Assembly: GCA_023443285.1 (NCBI GenBank)
Contig: JAEZVB010000151.1
Location: 1-29,147, forward strand
Length of the DNA stretch: 29,147 nucleotides
Reading direction: 5' to 3'
Source of the DNA: Bacillota bacterium
GTDB lineage: Bacteria > Bacillota > Negativicutes > Sporomusales > Sporomusaceae
Shown: positions 15,254 through 23,470 of the stretch, piece by piece
How positions within the stretch are numbered: position 1 is the first letter of the stretch
Layout: every line of letters starts with the position of its first letter
Notes under the pieces: model-generated
What the model saw: the letters and a program-made list of their open reading frames with translations, nothing else
What the model was told of the DNA's origin: nothing
Databases searched by the model: none
Program-made: the position numbers and the translations under genes

Positions 15254-15927
15254 AACCGTACATCCTCCCTCACAATTTTGCGAGGACCGCCGTCTCTGTT
15301 TTTCGACCAATCTTTAGCCGGTAATACTTCTGTCATCATATCCAGACGACCCTGGCCTTTTAGGCGGTCATAAATAAGTTGCCATCCACAAGGAGTATCT
15401 TTGCTAATTTCGCAAACTCCGCCTTGTGAACCGCCGCAAGGTCCGTTTAAGAGACTCTTAGAACAGCGGATTATAGGACATACGCCACCAGTCTTGCCAA
15501 GTACGCACTCACCACATAGCATACAGCGTTCTTCCCAGATACCATGTTCGATCGCAGCACCAGCAAATTTAGTATTTTGACCAGGAACAAAGATGATCTC
15601 AGGATAGTTTTCGGCCATGAACTGTACACCAACGCCACAGGCCATTGACACAACAACATCGACATCCTTGAGATGCTCTTTAAACCTAACCACATATTCG
15701 GGGTCACATTGACGCTCATAGGTAGCCGTTTCAATTTGCACAGGCTGACCGTCAACTTCCAGCTTCATACGAAGGGCACTGGCCATAATATCAGTTTCTT
15801 TTTGGCCGCCGGATAAACATACAGTAACACAGCCGCCACAACCGGCAACAAGCACTTTTTTCGCGCCTTTTATGGCTTTTATAGAATCAGCAATTTCTTC
15901 AATCGGCTTGATTTCTGCAACTATCAT
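15250..15927 (-). CDS. metV: MetV, zinc/Fe-S partner of MetF
   Basis: MetV is the small partner of acetogenic MetF and links it to the electron-delivering subunits. The 225 residues start with CGGCVTVC (C30, C33, C37) and end with a dense cysteine region: C135, C138, C141, C150, C155, C164, C172 and C180, in the order CMLCGEC, GGVCPIIRC, NGPCGG, GGVCEI, TPCGW. This matches the MetV family (methylene-THF reductase C-terminal, metal-binding). It overlaps metF by four bases (ATGA), predicting a fixed subunit ratio, and follows mvhD by 21 bases with a GGAG-type site. Confidence 0.93.
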   Translation of the reverse strand: MIVAEIKPIEEIADSIKAIKGAKKVLVAGCGGCVTVCLSGGQKETDIMASALRMKLEVDGQPVQIETATYERQCDPEYVVRFKEHLKDVDVVVSMACGVGVQFMAENYPEIIFVPGQNTKFAGAAIEHGIWEERCMLCGECVLGKTGGVCPIIRCSKSLLNGPCGGSQGGVCEISKDTPCGWQLIYDRLKGQGRLDMMTEVLPAKDWSKNRDGGPRKIVREDVRL

Positions 15928-15948
15928 ATCGCTTGACTCGTCTCCTTT

Positions 15949-16356
15949 CTAGGCCTTCCGGGCCTTAAGCGGACTCGGACCTAACTTCTCAAGCAGTCCG
16001 GCCATATCCCGGGCAATCTGGGCGAAACGCGGACCGTGGGTTCCGGATACATTGTACATTACCAACCGTTCTCCGCCAACTCCTACTTGATCCAATATTT
16101 CTTTGATGTGCTCCAAACGTTTCCGGGCACGAGAACTGCCTTTCACGTTCATGCACTCATGCTCAGGACAGCCAGCGACAAATACAGCGTCAGCGCCTTT
16201 TTCAAACGCCTCTAACAGCAGTCTGCCGTCAACTTTACCAGCGCAAGGTAATTCGACGGTCTCGATGGCGATGTTAACATCAGCTGGTGGGCCAAGGTCA
16301 GAGCTAATTAATGCGCACATACGACAAACAAATCCTACAACTTTAACATCACTCAT
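15949..16356 (-). CDS. mvhD: MvhD-type [2Fe-2S] electron-transfer subunit
   Basis: Small subunit named from methanogen F420-non-reducing hydrogenase, where it carries electrons to HdrA. The 135 residues contain C11, C14, C38, C63 and C68 in GFVCRMC, ELPCAGK and AGCPEHEC, the family pattern. I start at ATG 16356, two bases after the hdrA stop; an in-frame TTG at 16365 would overlap hdrA but is too near the GGAGG. No hydrogenase large subunit of the Mvh type is present, so the partner for electron entry is elsewhere. In Moorella the corresponding protein co-purifies with MetFV-HdrABC. Confidence 0.92.
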   Translation of the reverse strand: MSDVKVVGFVCRMCALISSDLGPPADVNIAIETVELPCAGKVDGRLLLEAFEKGADAVFVAGCPEHECMNVKGSSRARKRLEHIKEILDQVGVGGERLVMYNVSGTHGPRFAQIARDMAGLLEKLGPSPLKARKA

Positions 16357-16358
16357 AG

Positions 16359-19193
16359 CTAGCAACCCACCTCCGTCAACGCGGTTTTAACCCGGGCAAG
16401 TACCTCATCATCTTGATAATGATGTACAAAGATAGCCTTATTCGGGCATTCTGATGCACACATGCCGCAACCGCGACAATCAGCTGGTGGAATGTAGGCA
16501 GCGCCCATTTCCTTTTTATCACGGGTTATTTGCGGAATTGTGTAAGGACATGTCCGTACACAAGTTAAGCAAGCTGCACATTTTTCCCATTCTACCTCAG
16601 CCACCATGCCACCCATCATGAGCGCAGGCTGTGCTAAAATACGAGCCGCACGACCAGCTACCCCTTTGGCTTGTGTCAAACATTCTACTACTGATTTTGG
16701 CCCATGAGCCGCACCAGTTATAAAGATGCCGCCACCCGGGAATGCTATAGTACCAAAGTTAGAGTGAGTTTCCGAAAGGAAACCATCATCATTTACTTGG
16801 ATTTTGAAAAGATCGGCAAGCTGAGCGGCTTCGGCAGATGCCGTCTGCGCAACAGCCAAAATCACCTGATCAGGTTTTAAGTTTAATTCAAGACCTGATT
16901 GTGGATCATTGACTTTCATCGCAAGATTACCAGCATTATCTTTTTGCAATACCGGCTTATCGGCTTCTTCGTAATGGACAAATACTACACCCGCTTTACG
17001 CGCTTCCCGATATTTCAGTTCAAGGTAACCAGGTGTCCGGATATCGCGGGACAAGACATATACTTTAGCATCAGGATTTTGCTCTTTAATCTTAGTTGCT
17101 GCATATACTGTTTCGCCGCAGCAAGTACGGCTACAATATTTATGTTCCTCATTACGGGAACCAACGCATTGGACAAAGACATACGTAGCATCGCCTTTAG
17201 CAGGCAAGCTTCCTTCTGCCAAACGGCGCATAGCCTCAACCCCGGTAATTACCCGTTGATCCTGGCCATATAAATAATCGGTCGGAACATAGGTGTTTGT
17301 ACCTGTAGCCATAATGACTACCCCATGCTCAACTTTTTTCGTTCCTTGGCCGGTAGCCACTGTGGTAGTGAAGTGACCTTGACGACCACTAAATGCAATC
17401 GCCTCTGAATTGAGCAGAACCTCAATTTTACTATTTTGCTGAACTTGTTTTTCCAGATCAGTAATGGTTTTCTTGAGATCTTCAGTCTCTAAGCTGCCAG
17501 TAATGCCGCGGACATAGCCGCCAAGCGCAGAAGCTTTTTCAACAATGGTACAACTAAAGCCTCGATCTGCTAATGCTACCGCCGCAGACATACCACTAAC
17601 GCCGCCGCCTAAGATAAGCGCATGCGATACTACCGGCTCAGCATGCCATTTAAGCGGTTTGTACGCCTTGACATCGCTTATTGCCCGAGTAGTAATTTGA
17701 GCCGCAGCACTGGTAGCCTTATCGGCATGATTAGCCCAATCTTTAACCGGCACAGGAGCCATTTCGACAAGCATACGATTTAAACCGGCAGCTTGTACTG
17801 CTTCTTGGAACGTATTTAAGTTATGCTTCAATACACAGGGCGAAACAACTATCCGATTCAGTCCCTGGGTAGTGATCAGATTCTTCATCTTGGCAATAGC
17901 CTCAGGTTGACATACTGCCTGATCACATTCGACAACAGTCACATCGCCCTGCTTTTTAGCAGCAGCAATCACAGCATCGCTATCAGCACCCATAGCAGCT
18001 AAGCCGCCTTTACAAAGGAAGACACCTACCCGAAGAGGCTCTTTGCTGATATCACGTTCTGGTACTGGCTTACGACCCTGCTGTCCTTCCGGTTTACCCA
18101 AAACTTTAGTTGTAGCAGCAGCGGCTGCACTTGCGAGTGCCATCGTTTCAGGAACGTCAAGCGGTCCTTGGCTGCCACCAACCGAAAAAATACCTGATCG
18201 CTTGGTTACTACAGGATCAAGCGCATCTGCCTGTACGAAACCAAATTCGTTTAATGGAAGTTGCAATATTCCCGCAGTTTCCTTTAAACGGGTAGACGGA
18301 CGAATACCTGCGGCCAACACTACCAGATCATACTCTTCTTTCACTGGCTTAGTAGCTGCAGCGTAATTAATTGATAGTTTTTCAGTTACTGGGTCTTCTT
18401 TAACTTCAGAAATCATGGTACGAACATATTTAGTACCTAACTCCTGAGCCCGTGATAAAAAGGTATCAAAGTTCTTGCCGCAAGCCCTTAAATCAAGATA
18501 GTAGACGGTAACGTCAGTTTTCGGAGCAAATTCTTTAGCCAGAATAGCTTCTTTAGCGGTGAACATGCAGCAAATAGCAGAACAATATTCACCCTTGGAT
18601 ACTACATCCCGTGAACCTACACACTGAATAAATGCAATTTTCTCCGCACATTTTCCGTCTGACGGGCGTCTAATACAATCTGAGCGATAACGGCTTTCAG
18701 ATAAAATATGCTCAAACTCTAGGCTGGTAACAACATTTTTGTAGTACCCGTATCCTAATTCGCCTTTTTGGGAGACGTCATACATGCTGAAACCGGCTGC
18801 CAGAATAACCGCTCCGACGACAAGTTTTTGGGTGAGCTTGCCGGCTTGGGCATCGCTGATGGTAGCCTGGAAGTGACCTACATCCCCTTGCAAATCGACC
18901 AGCTTACTATTAGTGTAGATCTTTACAAGAGGATTATTAGAGGCGCGGGTAATAAGTGAACCCAGCACCGTACTGGATGCATGAAGATTGCCGCCTAAAT
19001 ACAAAGCGGAAATGTTTACCTGATCTCCCCAAACGCAAGCAGATTGACTGCTTTTTTCTGAAGAATCAACTAATTTTCCACCAAGATTTGCTTCATCTGT
19101 AACCAAATGAACGGGGTATCCTGCCCCAGCTAATTCCAGAGCCGCCTGCAGACCGGCAATGCCACCGCCAATAACGAGCACATCCTTTTGCAT
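16359..19193 (-). CDS. hdrA: HdrA-like flavoprotein, two fused HdrA modules plus ferredoxin domain
   Basis: Large flavin hub of the Hdr complex. Of 944 residues, the first module has the dinucleotide fold VIGGGIAG (GGGIAG 9-14), QCVGSR with CVGSR at 191-195 and C204, C208, C209. A linker of about 390-480 resembles an MvhD domain (VFLCKGGLAAM, CDQAVCQ, SPCVLKHN). The second module has GGGVSG at 529-534, CVGSR at 676-680 and C687, C691, C692. The C terminus carries two [4Fe-4S] sites, C872/875/878/882 and C906/909/912/916. The start is ATG 19193; a GTG at 19202 is possible. Doubling means two FAD sites and could support bifurcation with MetVF. Related long HdrA proteins occur in other acetogens. 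Confidence 0.92.
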   Translation of the reverse strand: MQKDVLVIGGGIAGLQAALELAGAGYPVHLVTDEANLGGKLVDSSEKSSQSACVWGDQVNISALYLGGNLHASSTVLGSLITRASNNPLVKIYTNSKLVDLQGDVGHFQATISDAQAGKLTQKLVVGAVILAAGFSMYDVSQKGELGYGYYKNVVTSLEFEHILSESRYRSDCIRRPSDGKCAEKIAFIQCVGSRDVVSKGEYCSAICCMFTAKEAILAKEFAPKTDVTVYYLDLRACGKNFDTFLSRAQELGTKYVRTMISEVKEDPVTEKLSINYAAATKPVKEEYDLVVLAAGIRPSTRLKETAGILQLPLNEFGFVQADALDPVVTKRSGIFSVGGSQGPLDVPETMALASAAAAATTKVLGKPEGQQGRKPVPERDISKEPLRVGVFLCKGGLAAMGADSDAVIAAAKKQGDVTVVECDQAVCQPEAIAKMKNLITTQGLNRIVVSPCVLKHNLNTFQEAVQAAGLNRMLVEMAPVPVKDWANHADKATSAAAQITTRAISDVKAYKPLKWHAEPVVSHALILGGGVSGMSAAVALADRGFSCTIVEKASALGGYVRGITGSLETEDLKKTITDLEKQVQQNSKIEVLLNSEAIAFSGRQGHFTTTVATGQGTKKVEHGVVIMATGTNTYVPTDYLYGQDQRVITGVEAMRRLAEGSLPAKGDATYVFVQCVGSRNEEHKYCSRTCCGETVYAATKIKEQNPDAKVYVLSRDIRTPGYLELKYREARKAGVVFVHYEEADKPVLQKDNAGNLAMKVNDPQSGLELNLKPDQVILAVAQTASAEAAQLADLFKIQVNDDGFLSETHSNFGTIAFPGGGIFITGAAHGPKSVVECLTQAKGVAGRAARILAQPALMMGGMVAEVEWEKCAACLTCVRTCPYTIPQITRDKKEMGAAYIPPADCRGCGMCASECPNKAIFVHHYQDDEVLARVKTALTEVGC

Positions 19194-19254
19194 GGCTCTC
19201 ACTGCCTTTCGCTAAAATATCATATTTTGCCATCACCGCACAACGATATAACCA

Positions 19255-19300
19255 TAGAGAAACCGGACATAGCTATCTAGTAGTTCTGCCGGTTTCTCTA
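19255..19300 (-). other. Long-loop intercistronic hairpin between hdrB and hdrA
   Basis: A perfect 12-bp repeat, TAGAGAAACCGG / CCGGTTTCTCTA, encloses a 22-base loop in the 113-base gap between hdrB stop and hdrA start. No U run follows. It could set the ratio of hdrA to upstream genes by partial termination, or act as an RNase barrier. Confidence 0.6.
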
Positions 19301-19306
19301 AAATGG

Positions 19307-20170
19307 TTACAACAGGTGCAATGATGTCAAGAGCGGTATGGGATCAGTAATATGTTTCTTCATCCATTTTTTTGCTTCGGGATGTCCAAAACTAATCCCT
19401 AACAATTCAGTGAAGAAAAATATAGGTATAGGTTTTTCGATCTCTTTCTGTCTGGTTTCCAAAGTCATCTGGCATAAGGGGCACGCAGTGACAATTGCGT
19501 CAGCGCCTGCACGTTGAGCCGCCGTTACCAAATTTTTAGTTATCTCATAAACTACATCTGTACGAGGTACAGTCAAGCTGCCACCACAGCAGTCAGTTTT
19601 ATATGACCACTTTTTCACATCGGCTCCAGTCATTTTCATGAGCTGATCCATTGCTTGCGGCTGTTCAACATCATCGAAGGCTACATAGGTCGGCCTTGTG
19701 AGGAGACAACCATAATAAGGAACAACTTTCAAACCCTTTAAAGGATTTTTAACATTTGGCTGGACTTTAGCGAGAACCTCTTTTCGCATGATAACTTCCA
19801 ACGGGTGGGTAACATTAACAGTAGCGTTATAAGGTGCTCCCATTATGTTTTTGAGTTCTTCGTTAGCATCTTTTGCTTCCTTAGTACCTTCACGAACATA
19901 ATGGTCGGCAGCCTTCACAAGGTTATAACATGCAGCACATGGCAAAACAAGTTCTTTTTGCTGTTCGGCTTCAGCAATGACAAGGTTCCTGAGCGGCAAA
20001 GCAAGCGCAAGAAAACGGTCAGTCGAGTGACCGGCAGTGGCTCCACAACAATTCCACTCAGGAAGTTCAGCCAATTCCAAATCTAAGGCATCGAATACAG
20101 CCTCAGTGGCCATATTATATTCAGCCGCAGTGGAGTGAAGCGAACATCCTGGATAATAGCCTAATTTCAT
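19307..20170 (-). CDS. hdrB: HdrB-like CCG-domain subunit
   Basis: Heterodisulfide reductase B homologue with two CCG domains, the sites of non-cubane [4Fe-4S] clusters in methanogen HdrB. First set: C9, C41-C42, C78, C81 (PGCS, NCCGAT, PCAACYN). Second set: C155, C194-C195, C230, C233 (YYGCLL, DCCGGS, CPLCQ). Length is 287. ATG overlaps the hdrC stop (ATGA), predicting coupled synthesis. Acetogens lack CoM-S-S-CoB, so the disulfide substrate of methanogens does not apply; in the MetFV complex its role is presumed electron transfer. Confidence 0.94.
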   Translation of the reverse strand: MKLGYYPGCSLHSTAAEYNMATEAVFDALDLELAELPEWNCCGATAGHSTDRFLALALPLRNLVIAEAEQQKELVLPCAACYNLVKAADHYVREGTKEAKDANEELKNIMGAPYNATVNVTHPLEVIMRKEVLAKVQPNVKNPLKGLKVVPYYGCLLTRPTYVAFDDVEQPQAMDQLMKMTGADVKKWSYKTDCCGGSLTVPRTDVVYEITKNLVTAAQRAGADAIVTACPLCQMTLETRQKEIEKPIPIFFFTELLGISFGHPEAKKWMKKHITDPIPLLTSLHLL

Positions 20171-20757
20171 GGCGCCTTTTTCTCCTTTGCTCTCTTGAAT
20201 ATTTTCTTAATTTCGCCCTTCCGCCGCTTGAGGGCATTATGAGGCAAGAACGGCATCTTTCCCCGTTTTGTCATTTCTTTGCCGAGATCCATGTCTGCAA
20301 GAAAATCGCCTGTACAGAACTTATATAGTCCCATGAGACCAACTTCGTAACCTCGGCCTTCACCGCCGATAATTGGAAACCCTTTCATGGAATCAAGGAA
20401 CAATTCGTAGAATAGCTTGATGTTGTAATGACTGGCTGGAATTTTATCTTCAGCTATGGTTTCCATTTTGATGGTATCCATAACCTTAGAAGTGTCAATA
20501 CCGTTCGGACACCTTACAGCACAAGTCTTACAGCCAACGCATAACCAAGGAGTATTAGACTTAAAGACTTTATCCTTTTCTCCTAATTGGATCATACGCA
20601 GTATCTCGTAATTGTTATGTTCCATGGCAAAATTTATTGGGCATCCGCCAGCACATTTCATGCAATGATAACATGAACTGATCGGCTGGTGGGATTTTTC
20701 CTCAATTTCCTGACAGAAAGAAGCTTTCCCTTTAGTAGGTTGATTGACCGTTGACAT
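20167..20757 (-). CDS. hdrC: HdrC-like ferredoxin subunit
   Basis: Two-cluster ferredoxin partner of HdrB. The [4Fe-4S] ligands are C29, C32, C35, C39 (SCYHCMKCAGGCP) and C73, C76, C79, C83 (CVGCKTCAVRCP). The C-terminal 70 residues are basic (KRRKGEIKKIFKRAKEKK). Two ATGs are in tandem; 20757 has the better six-base spacing to AGGAGG, giving 196 residues, while 20760 adds one Met. First gene of hdrCBA, 33 bases after acsE, which ties electron delivery for methyl synthesis to the methyl transfer genes. Confidence 0.93.
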   Translation of the reverse strand: MSTVNQPTKGKASFCQEIEEKSHQPISSCYHCMKCAGGCPINFAMEHNNYEILRMIQLGEKDKVFKSNTPWLCVGCKTCAVRCPNGIDTSKVMDTIKMETIAEDKIPASHYNIKLFYELFLDSMKGFPIIGGEGRGYEVGLMGLYKFCTGDFLADMDLGKEMTKRGKMPFLPHNALKRRKGEIKKIFKRAKEKKAP

Positions 20758-20793
20758 CATTGACCTCCTTTCCTGGCGTAAACCCAGCGAATA

Positions 20794-21585
20794 TTACCGC
20801 TGTCTAAACACCTTAGCGTAGGAGTCGCAGTAAATATCTTGGTTAAGGATTAAGCGGGCAGTAGCAACAGCATCTACCAACGCTTCGTCATTAGCATCAC
20901 AAATTGCCGAATCCAAACCAGCAGTCATTGCCATGATAGCAAAAGTGCGGTTAATAATCGGACGATGTGGGCTTTTTTGCGAAATATTGGAAAGACCTAC
21001 AGTAGTTTTGGGAGGAGGATTAGAAATCATTTTAATTTGGCGAATAGTTTCTAATGCTTCTACGCCATGCTCCTGAGCCACGTTAACTGGCAGAATGATC
21101 GGGTCAATGAACAGATTGTCAGGTTGCAAACCATATGCTTCAGCATTGGCAACAAACTCCATAGCCATAGCAACACGGTCTTCAGCACTCTTAGGAATAC
21201 CAACTTTGTTGATGCAAAGGCATACAACGTCAGCTTGATATTTAGCAGCCATCGGGAAAACGCGGTCAATTTTTTCTTGCTCGCAACCAATGGAGTTAAT
21301 TAATGCGCCTGGTTTGCCATAAGCGATAAGAGCGGCTTCCATAGCATCATAGTTAGTGGTATCAATAGCGAAAGGCAAATCACTAACTTCTTTTACAACA
21401 TTAACCATCCAAGGAAGGTCAATAGTTTGATCTTCGGAGTTAGGTCCAGTGTTGATGTCAAGGTAGTGTGCGCCACCTTCTTTTTGTTTTACAGCCCATT
21501 CTTGTAAAGGCTTCGGATCATGCTCCCGGATTGCCTTGCCGATATCTTTGAACATACCATTAATTCTCTCGCCAATAATAAGCAT
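20794..21585 (-). CDS. acsE: AcsE, methyl-THF:corrinoid Fe-S protein methyltransferase
   Basis: Moves the methyl group from methyl-THF to Co(I) of the corrinoid protein. The 263-residue pterin-binding TIM barrel shows LIIGERING at the N terminus and D75 in AIDTTNYDA. D161 (FIDPIILP) and N200 (GLSNIS) align with the Asp/Asp/Asn set that binds folate in Moorella MeTr. ATG 21585 follows GAGGAGG; the frame's extension to 21603 would remove this spacing. It lies 94 bases after acsD with an AT-rich gap and no hairpin I can see. Confidence 0.96.
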   Translation of the reverse strand: MLIIGERINGMFKDIGKAIREHDPKPLQEWAVKQKEGGAHYLDINTGPNSEDQTIDLPWMVNVVKEVSDLPFAIDTTNYDAMEAALIAYGKPGALINSIGCEQEKIDRVFPMAAKYQADVVCLCINKVGIPKSAEDRVAMAMEFVANAEAYGLQPDNLFIDPIILPVNVAQEHGVEALETIRQIKMISNPPPKTTVGLSNISQKSPHRPIINRTFAIMAMTAGLDSAICDANDEALVDAVATARLILNQDIYCDSYAKVFRQR

Positions 21586-21679
21586 TAATAAAATCCTCCT
21601 CAAAAATATTATTTTTTATGGGAACTTTTTATTTCACAGTTAGGATGCTTTACTGGAATCCACGCAGATAGATAAATGA

Positions 21680-22648
21680 TTAGATTTCAGGAACAACCAT
21701 GAGTTGTTCAGCATTTTTCTTAACCAGACGAACAGCTTCTGGGTGACGGAGAACCATGATATGAGCGCCGCCTTGTAAGAGACCAGCAGCAGTCATAGCT
21801 TCCCAAAGGATAGCGCGTTCTGCTTGGTTGCCCCAGTTAGGGAAATCTTCTTCAGTAGCATTAGCTTCTTTGGCACGCCATGCTTCATAACCGATTTGGC
21901 AAATTACAGGCATTGACAGCATTTTGTCGCCTTGGAGAGCGCCCAGACGGCCACGCTCAAGGATGGAGTAGGTATATTCAATACCATAACCAAGAGCAGC
22001 AGTAGACGGGTCAATGATGATATTTTCGGGAGCTAAGCCCAGCTCGGAAATAAGAATGTTAAGCTGTTTACAAATGTTGATATCAAGTGGGCTTTGAGCC
22101 AGCACTTTATGCTTATGAACCATAGCGGCAGCTGCAATGGATTTATAGCTGTCTTGTTTAGCAAGGCCAATAAGCAGGTTTTCGCCAGCAGCGGCTTCTG
22201 CAATAACAGGCAGAAGAGCGCTGTCTTTTTCGTCATCGCCGCAGCCAACAACGATAAGAGGTACTCCTACAGCGGCAAGCACATCTTTAACTACTTTGGC
22301 GCAGTCTTCCGGACTTTTGTTGCCATTATCAGGATGAGCACCGGCAAGTTTTACATAAATCAAGTCAGCGCCAAATTCTACACATTTTTTAGCCCAAGCA
22401 ACAGGATCGCCATAAACATCAGCATATACTTCATTCAGTAGCGGATGCCAGCCAGGATTGATATCCTGAATTTCCATTGCTACTACCGGTTTTAAAGGCA
22501 TATCACCTTCAAAATGGAGAAACGGCATAGTTGCGTCGCCGCCAACAGTTACAGTGCTAGTACGAGTGCCGCCTTGTTCTTTGGTTGCACCAATGGTAAC
22601 GGTATTAATTTTACCGGAATATCTTTCTTTCAACATATTAGTTGCCAT
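21680..22648 (-). CDS. acsD: AcsD, corrinoid Fe-S protein small (beta) subunit
   Basis: Small subunit of the corrinoid iron-sulfur protein, a TIM barrel that pairs with AcsC to cradle cobalamin and dock AcsE and AcsB. Of 322 residues, TVTIGATKEQGGTRT near 18 and VAMEIQDINPGWHP near 55 are typical of CdhD/AcsD. ATG 22648 follows AAGGAG at seven bases; an upstream in-frame ATG at 22669 lacks a site. The gap from the cooC-like gene is 21 bases. Full length, no missing segments. Confidence 0.96.
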   Translation of the reverse strand: MATNMLKERYSGKINTVTIGATKEQGGTRTSTVTVGGDATMPFLHFEGDMPLKPVVAMEIQDINPGWHPLLNEVYADVYGDPVAWAKKCVEFGADLIYVKLAGAHPDNGNKSPEDCAKVVKDVLAAVGVPLIVVGCGDDEKDSALLPVIAEAAAGENLLIGLAKQDSYKSIAAAAMVHKHKVLAQSPLDINICKQLNILISELGLAPENIIIDPSTAALGYGIEYTYSILERGRLGALQGDKMLSMPVICQIGYEAWRAKEANATEEDFPNWGNQAERAILWEAMTAAGLLQGGAHIMVLRHPEAVRLVKKNAEQLMVVPEI

Positions 22649-22669
22649 AGTTACGCTCCTTCCAAACAT

Positions 22670-23425
22670 TTAGATTTGTGCTTCTTTACAAATGGCGTTA
22701 ACCGCCTGCACAGCCACCGAACTATCAGGTAAATCAAACAGTGGCTGACTCAATAAGTCAAATTTGGCTACTTGAGGATCATATGGTATTACACCAATTA
22801 GCTTCAGACCGGTTTTATCAATTTCCCCTTGTAGGGAGGAAATATCTTCATCATTTTGCGTCTTAGTAACAATCAAATAGATATTTTTCACATCTGCTTT
22901 GAGTGTATCTACAAGATGACGTACACGGCCTGCCGAACGGATACTACGAGCCGAAGCATCGCTGATTACAAACATATAATCAATATCCTGTGTTACCCTA
23001 CGGCTGATGTGCTCTAAGCCGGCCTCATTATCCATAAGTACATAGCCATAGTTTTTACCAAGTTTATCCATATAACCCTTTAAGAGGTTATTAGGAAAAC
23101 AATAGCAACCCGGACCCTCTGGTCCGCCCATCACCAGCATATCCACATAATCTGATTCAACCAATGATGATTGGAGTTTATACTCAATGTATGTTTCCTG
23201 TGTCATTCCGGCAGGAATATTCTTTGGATTTTTGGTGCTGGTTATCAACTCAGATATTGTCTGCTCTACATCCATACCCAGTGCTTCATTCAGATTGGCA
23301 TTTGCATCCGCATCAACCGCCAGAATGGAGCCTTTATTGTTTTTAACCAGATATCGGATGAGTAGTGCAGTAAAGGTTGTCTTTCCAGTACCGCCTTTTC
23401 CAGCCACTGCTATTTGTTTTGCCAT
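22670..23425 (-). CDS. cooC: CooC/AcsF-type nickel-inserting ATPase
   Basis: MinD/ParA-family ATPase used in nickel loading of CODH or acetyl-CoA synthase. The deviant P-loop GKGGTGKTT is at residues 9-17, and the C107-Y-C109 pair (GPGCYCFPNN) is the metal-binding CxC that marks CooC proteins; DNEAGLEHISRR near 133 is the second family mark. The 251 residues are standard. It is located between acsV and acsD. Whether it serves AcsB (AcsF) or CODH (CooC) cannot be told from sequence alone; acsB in the same run favours AcsB. Confidence 0.92.
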   Translation of the reverse strand: MAKQIAVAGKGGTGKTTFTALLIRYLVKNNKGSILAVDADANANLNEALGMDVEQTISELITSTKNPKNIPAGMTQETYIEYKLQSSLVESDYVDMLVMGGPEGPGCYCFPNNLLKGYMDKLGKNYGYVLMDNEAGLEHISRRVTQDIDYMFVISDASARSIRSAGRVRHLVDTLKADVKNIYLIVTKTQNDEDISSLQGEIDKTGLKLIGVIPYDPQVAKFDLLSQPLFDLPDSSVAVQAVNAICKEAQI

Positions 23426-23470
23426 GTCTTGAAACTCCTTTCAATGCCCCCCAAAATCAATTTCAATCTA

